Assembly (NCBI RefSeq): GCF_032854445.1
Contig: NC_088304.1
Span: forward strand, 16,937,704 to 17,001,703
Reading direction: 5' to 3'
DNA: 64,000 bases
Source of the DNA: Liolophura sinensis
Lineage: Eukaryota; Mollusca; Polyplacophora; Chitonida; Chitonidae
The stretch's first letter is position 1; each line of letters starts with the position of its first letter. Shown in pieces: positions 61,579 through 64,000 of the stretch. The notes beneath the pieces are model-generated. The model searched no databases and was not told the origin of the DNA. It saw only the letters and a list, made by a program, of their open reading frames with translations. Both the position numbers and the translations under genes were made by a program.

Positions 61579-62789
61579 CTATACACCATGTTTGACATCT
61601 GTGGGAAAATGTGCAGATCTGTACATAATTGTACCTTTGTCACTTTTTTGTACAGCACAACTATCGACCCATCCAATAACCCTCAGAATATAAGAAGTAC
61701 ATCAAGAACATCCAAAAATGAAATCCTTTCGAATTCTGTCTGATTATCTAATAAGATAAAGGACTGGGCTAGAACATGCAGAAATAGCCCAGGCTAAATG
61801 ACCATAAATTTGGTCCATTACCAACTCGCCTGTTTTTCTCAATTCTGAGAGTTCTGTTGATTTTAGAAAGGTGTTTTGAGGTTTGCTAGAAACATGGGAT
61901 GATATTCTACTGGAAAGTTTCAAGTTTCAGCACCAGAAACAATATTTTGTGACATTTATTTGCCTCTAAGATGCATTTTTGTGGCTGAAATTTGAGCTCA
62001 TTTAAGCTATTTTATATTTTCTCTTTTAACCACCCAAATTAAGATACAAAACATGCCATTTATGTCCAGATGTTTTGAACTGAATATCAGAAAATATCAC
62101 TGTTAAATCAGTCAGTCTGAGCTTATTGTTTCAGTTGTATATCTTCAGACCCCTTGATCATTTACAAATGTATATGAGAATTTGAAGGAGATTTATATGT
62201 TAGGTCAGTTTCATTATAACATTCATTATGTATATGTTGGGCATATTTGCTATTTGATCAAGATTGGTTTTGAGCTCTTCAATGTTGTGATATGGTTAGT
62301 ATAAACCAAGATACGGTCATGCAGATATATGACATCAGGAGACCCTTAATCAGGGTCCTATCATTTATAGATTGATCATGTGTTTTGACTTGGTCCAATC
62401 TAAGACAGTCTGTCCCGTTCACAGTGCGGCTTGTAGGTTCCGGGATGTCTGACACAAACATCACGTTATTATGCGTGTCCTACATGTGATGTCAACCATG
62501 AACTTATCTAGTTCTGCTGAAATTTCACGCCTTCTGCATTTCTTGTGTAATCCCGCTTCATATTCAGTTGACTCAGCATTAATGGGTAGCCCCCAAATTG
62601 ATGAATATCTGTCAGTCTGTATTAGTCATCAAGTACAAAGGGGTGCACTGCTACAACAACAACAAAAGTACATGCCAAAACAAGGTATACATAAAACGAT
62701 TGGTTTAAACACATTTGAGCAGATAAATGAACAAATCTGGCTCTTGAAGGCACAGAAAACAATGGAATAAGTATGTATCAGATGAAAGA
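60280..62789. other. TMEM120 intron 9 or 3' flank, nothing recognised
   Basis: Starts with the exon 9 donor GTGAGTAG. No further TMEM120 exon (expected to continue with an EGF-x-SWMWRG-like block) was found. A C- and T-rich tract lies at 61500-61573. Confidence 0.5.
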
Positions 62790-62890
62790 CTGGTTTCCTC
62801 CCCTGATAATGCTGGGCGTTGTCGTATAAGTGAAATATTCTTGAGTATGGCCTAAAACACCAATCAAATAAATAAGTAAATAAATAAATC
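62790..62890 (+). mobile_element. SINE family 1, tail fragment
   Basis: GGTTTCCTCCCCTGATAATG, GTCGTATAAGTGAAATATTC and TAAAACACCAATCAAATAAA, then TAAA repeats. Confidence 0.9.
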
Positions 62891-62937
62891 CATATTTCTT
62901 GCTTGAAACAGCTTCTTCCAAGGTCCGTTTGGTGAAT

Positions 62938-63145
62938 TTGTTTATTTATTTGATTAATGTTTTACGTTGTACTTAAGCATATTTAAGCGGAAGAAAACCG
63001 AGCAGAGCCCAGGGGAAACCTACAACCATCCGCAGGTCGCTGGCAGACCTTCCCACTTATGGCCAGAGAGGAAACCAGCTTGAGCTGGATTCATAACAAC
63101 CTCATTGGTGAGAGGCCTGTGGATCATTGCGCCGTGTTTACATGC
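62938..63145 (-). mobile_element. SINE family 1, reversed, diverged
   Basis: TTATTTATTTGATTAATGTT, ACCGAGCAGAGCCCAGGGG, CAACCATCCGCAGGTCGCTG and GAGAGGAAACCAGCTTGAGC run to GGATCATTGCGCCGTG. It faces the fragment at 62790 tail to tail. Confidence 0.88.
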
Positions 63146-63620
63146 TAATGCTCGAATGTATATGTAAATCTACTTGTATGTACATTTTTAAATTAATGAT
63201 GAACTATTGTCACAAACTTTCACATGTAAGAAATATATATCAAACTATTATAACGGTCGGTGTTTAATGGTCTTTCATCTGACGCATATTTCATGTTAGT
63301 GTTTTCTTTTATTAGGCCTACCTGAAATTTTATAATTGCCTGAGGGGCGGGGTTCTTTAAGTTTTATTTGCCATGCTGGATTTTAGGGTGTCCCGTGAAG
63401 CAGGGCTAGCGGTTCTGTGCGCAGGGGAAGAATAATGTTTTGATGTTGTGTTGCATCCTATGTTTTTCATGCCATGTATCCAGTATTAATAAAACAAGGA
63501 TTTATTTCTGTTTTCTTGAGGCCAGATTACATTTTGTTTGTCAAACCTTGCCATTAGCCATACCTTGTGGGGTCAGAATTCCTATGTTAAGTTCATATGT
63601 CTGTTCATAAGATAACACTG

Positions 63621-63664
63621 CACAGTGCTTCCATTGGAAGTACTCTTCCAATGGAAGCACTGTG
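63621..63664. repeat. Perfect 20-bp hairpin
   Basis: CACAGTGCTTCCATTGGAAG, loop TACT, then the exact reverse complement. Each arm also contains the near-palindrome CTTCCATTGGAAG (perfect except its central base pair), so the site can fold in more than one way. Confidence 0.95.
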
Positions 63665-63771
63665 ATTGCTTGAATACTTTAACTGTAATGTATTAAAAAA
63701 GAGAACAGGAAAAATACAATTCTGATTTACAGAGAAGGCAACTGAGCCAAAGTAAAGGCAAAGCAAACACT

Positions 63772-64000
63772 AACATGAAATTGCCCATAAAAATACATGT
63801 CAGAGGAAAGGCCATTGCCAGCACTGAAAACACTTAACATAAAACTGGCCATAAAAATACATGGCAGATGAAAAGCCATTGCCAGCACTGAAAACACTTA
63901 ACATAAAATTGCCCATAAAAATACATGTCAGATGAAAGGCCATTGCCAGCACTGAAAACACTTAACATAAAACTTCCCATCAAAATACATGTCAGAGGAA
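63772..64000. repeat. 64-bp tandem repeat running off the right edge
   Basis: Units starting AACATAAAATTGCCCATAAA begin at 63772, 63836, 63900 and 63964, with few differences. The last is cut by the window end. Confidence 0.93.

Noticed and set aside
61184-61595. Further TMEM120 exon near 61.2 kb
   Set aside because: The local EVSFRVQR-type reading does not match the expected EGFxSWMWRG block and has no fitting splice phase.

Overview
The window reads as nuclear DNA from a marine lophotrochozoan animal, most likely a mollusc such as a bivalve. The evidence is intron-rich genes with GT-AG splice sites, animal-type proteins, and many copies of three tRNA-derived SINE families with molluscan-type tails. 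The species call is an inference. Gene models below were built by splicing reading frames by eye on both strands; exon phases and protein lengths were checked by arithmetic.

Four genes are well supported. (1) PPP4C, catalytic subunit of protein phosphatase 4, minus strand 11273-1998, eight exons, exactly 307 codons plus stop. (2) A LIAT1-like (ATE1-ligand) gene, minus strand 35576-29893, two exons. (3) EXO5, exonuclease V, plus strand 35914-41373, three exons, with all four Fe-S cysteines. (4) TMEM120 (TACAN family), plus strand from 46279, nine exons, running off the right side. LIAT1-like/EXO5 and an unidentified membrane protein/TMEM120 form two head-to-head pairs with about 340-380 bp between start codons. 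Two possible exons of an unrecognised minus-strand gene lie at the left edge.

Layout: 0-11.3 kb is the left-edge gene and PPP4C. 11.3-29.8 kb is a transposon graveyard: DIRS-like retroelement pieces, Tc1-like fragments, a Ty3/Gypsy remnant, a MULE transposase remnant and SINEs. 29.9-41.4 kb is LIAT1-like plus EXO5, with a 50-copy minisatellite inside a transposon with long inverted arms in the LIAT1-like intron. 41.4-45.6 kb has no recognised gene. 45.7-60.3 kb is TMEM120, whose introns carry minisatellites and a 39-bp perfect palindrome. 60.3-64 kb holds repeats only.

The most unusual signal is repeated tandem amplification of exon-intron junctions. The 3' end of PPP4C exon 5 together with its splice donor is repeated about 30 more times inside intron 5 (4276-7260). 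The acceptor and GNHE-coding start of PPP4C exon 4 has two decayed tandem copies just upstream. The acceptor of TMEM120 exon 3 is preceded by three tandem copies of itself. I know of no described system of this kind, but this could not be searched.
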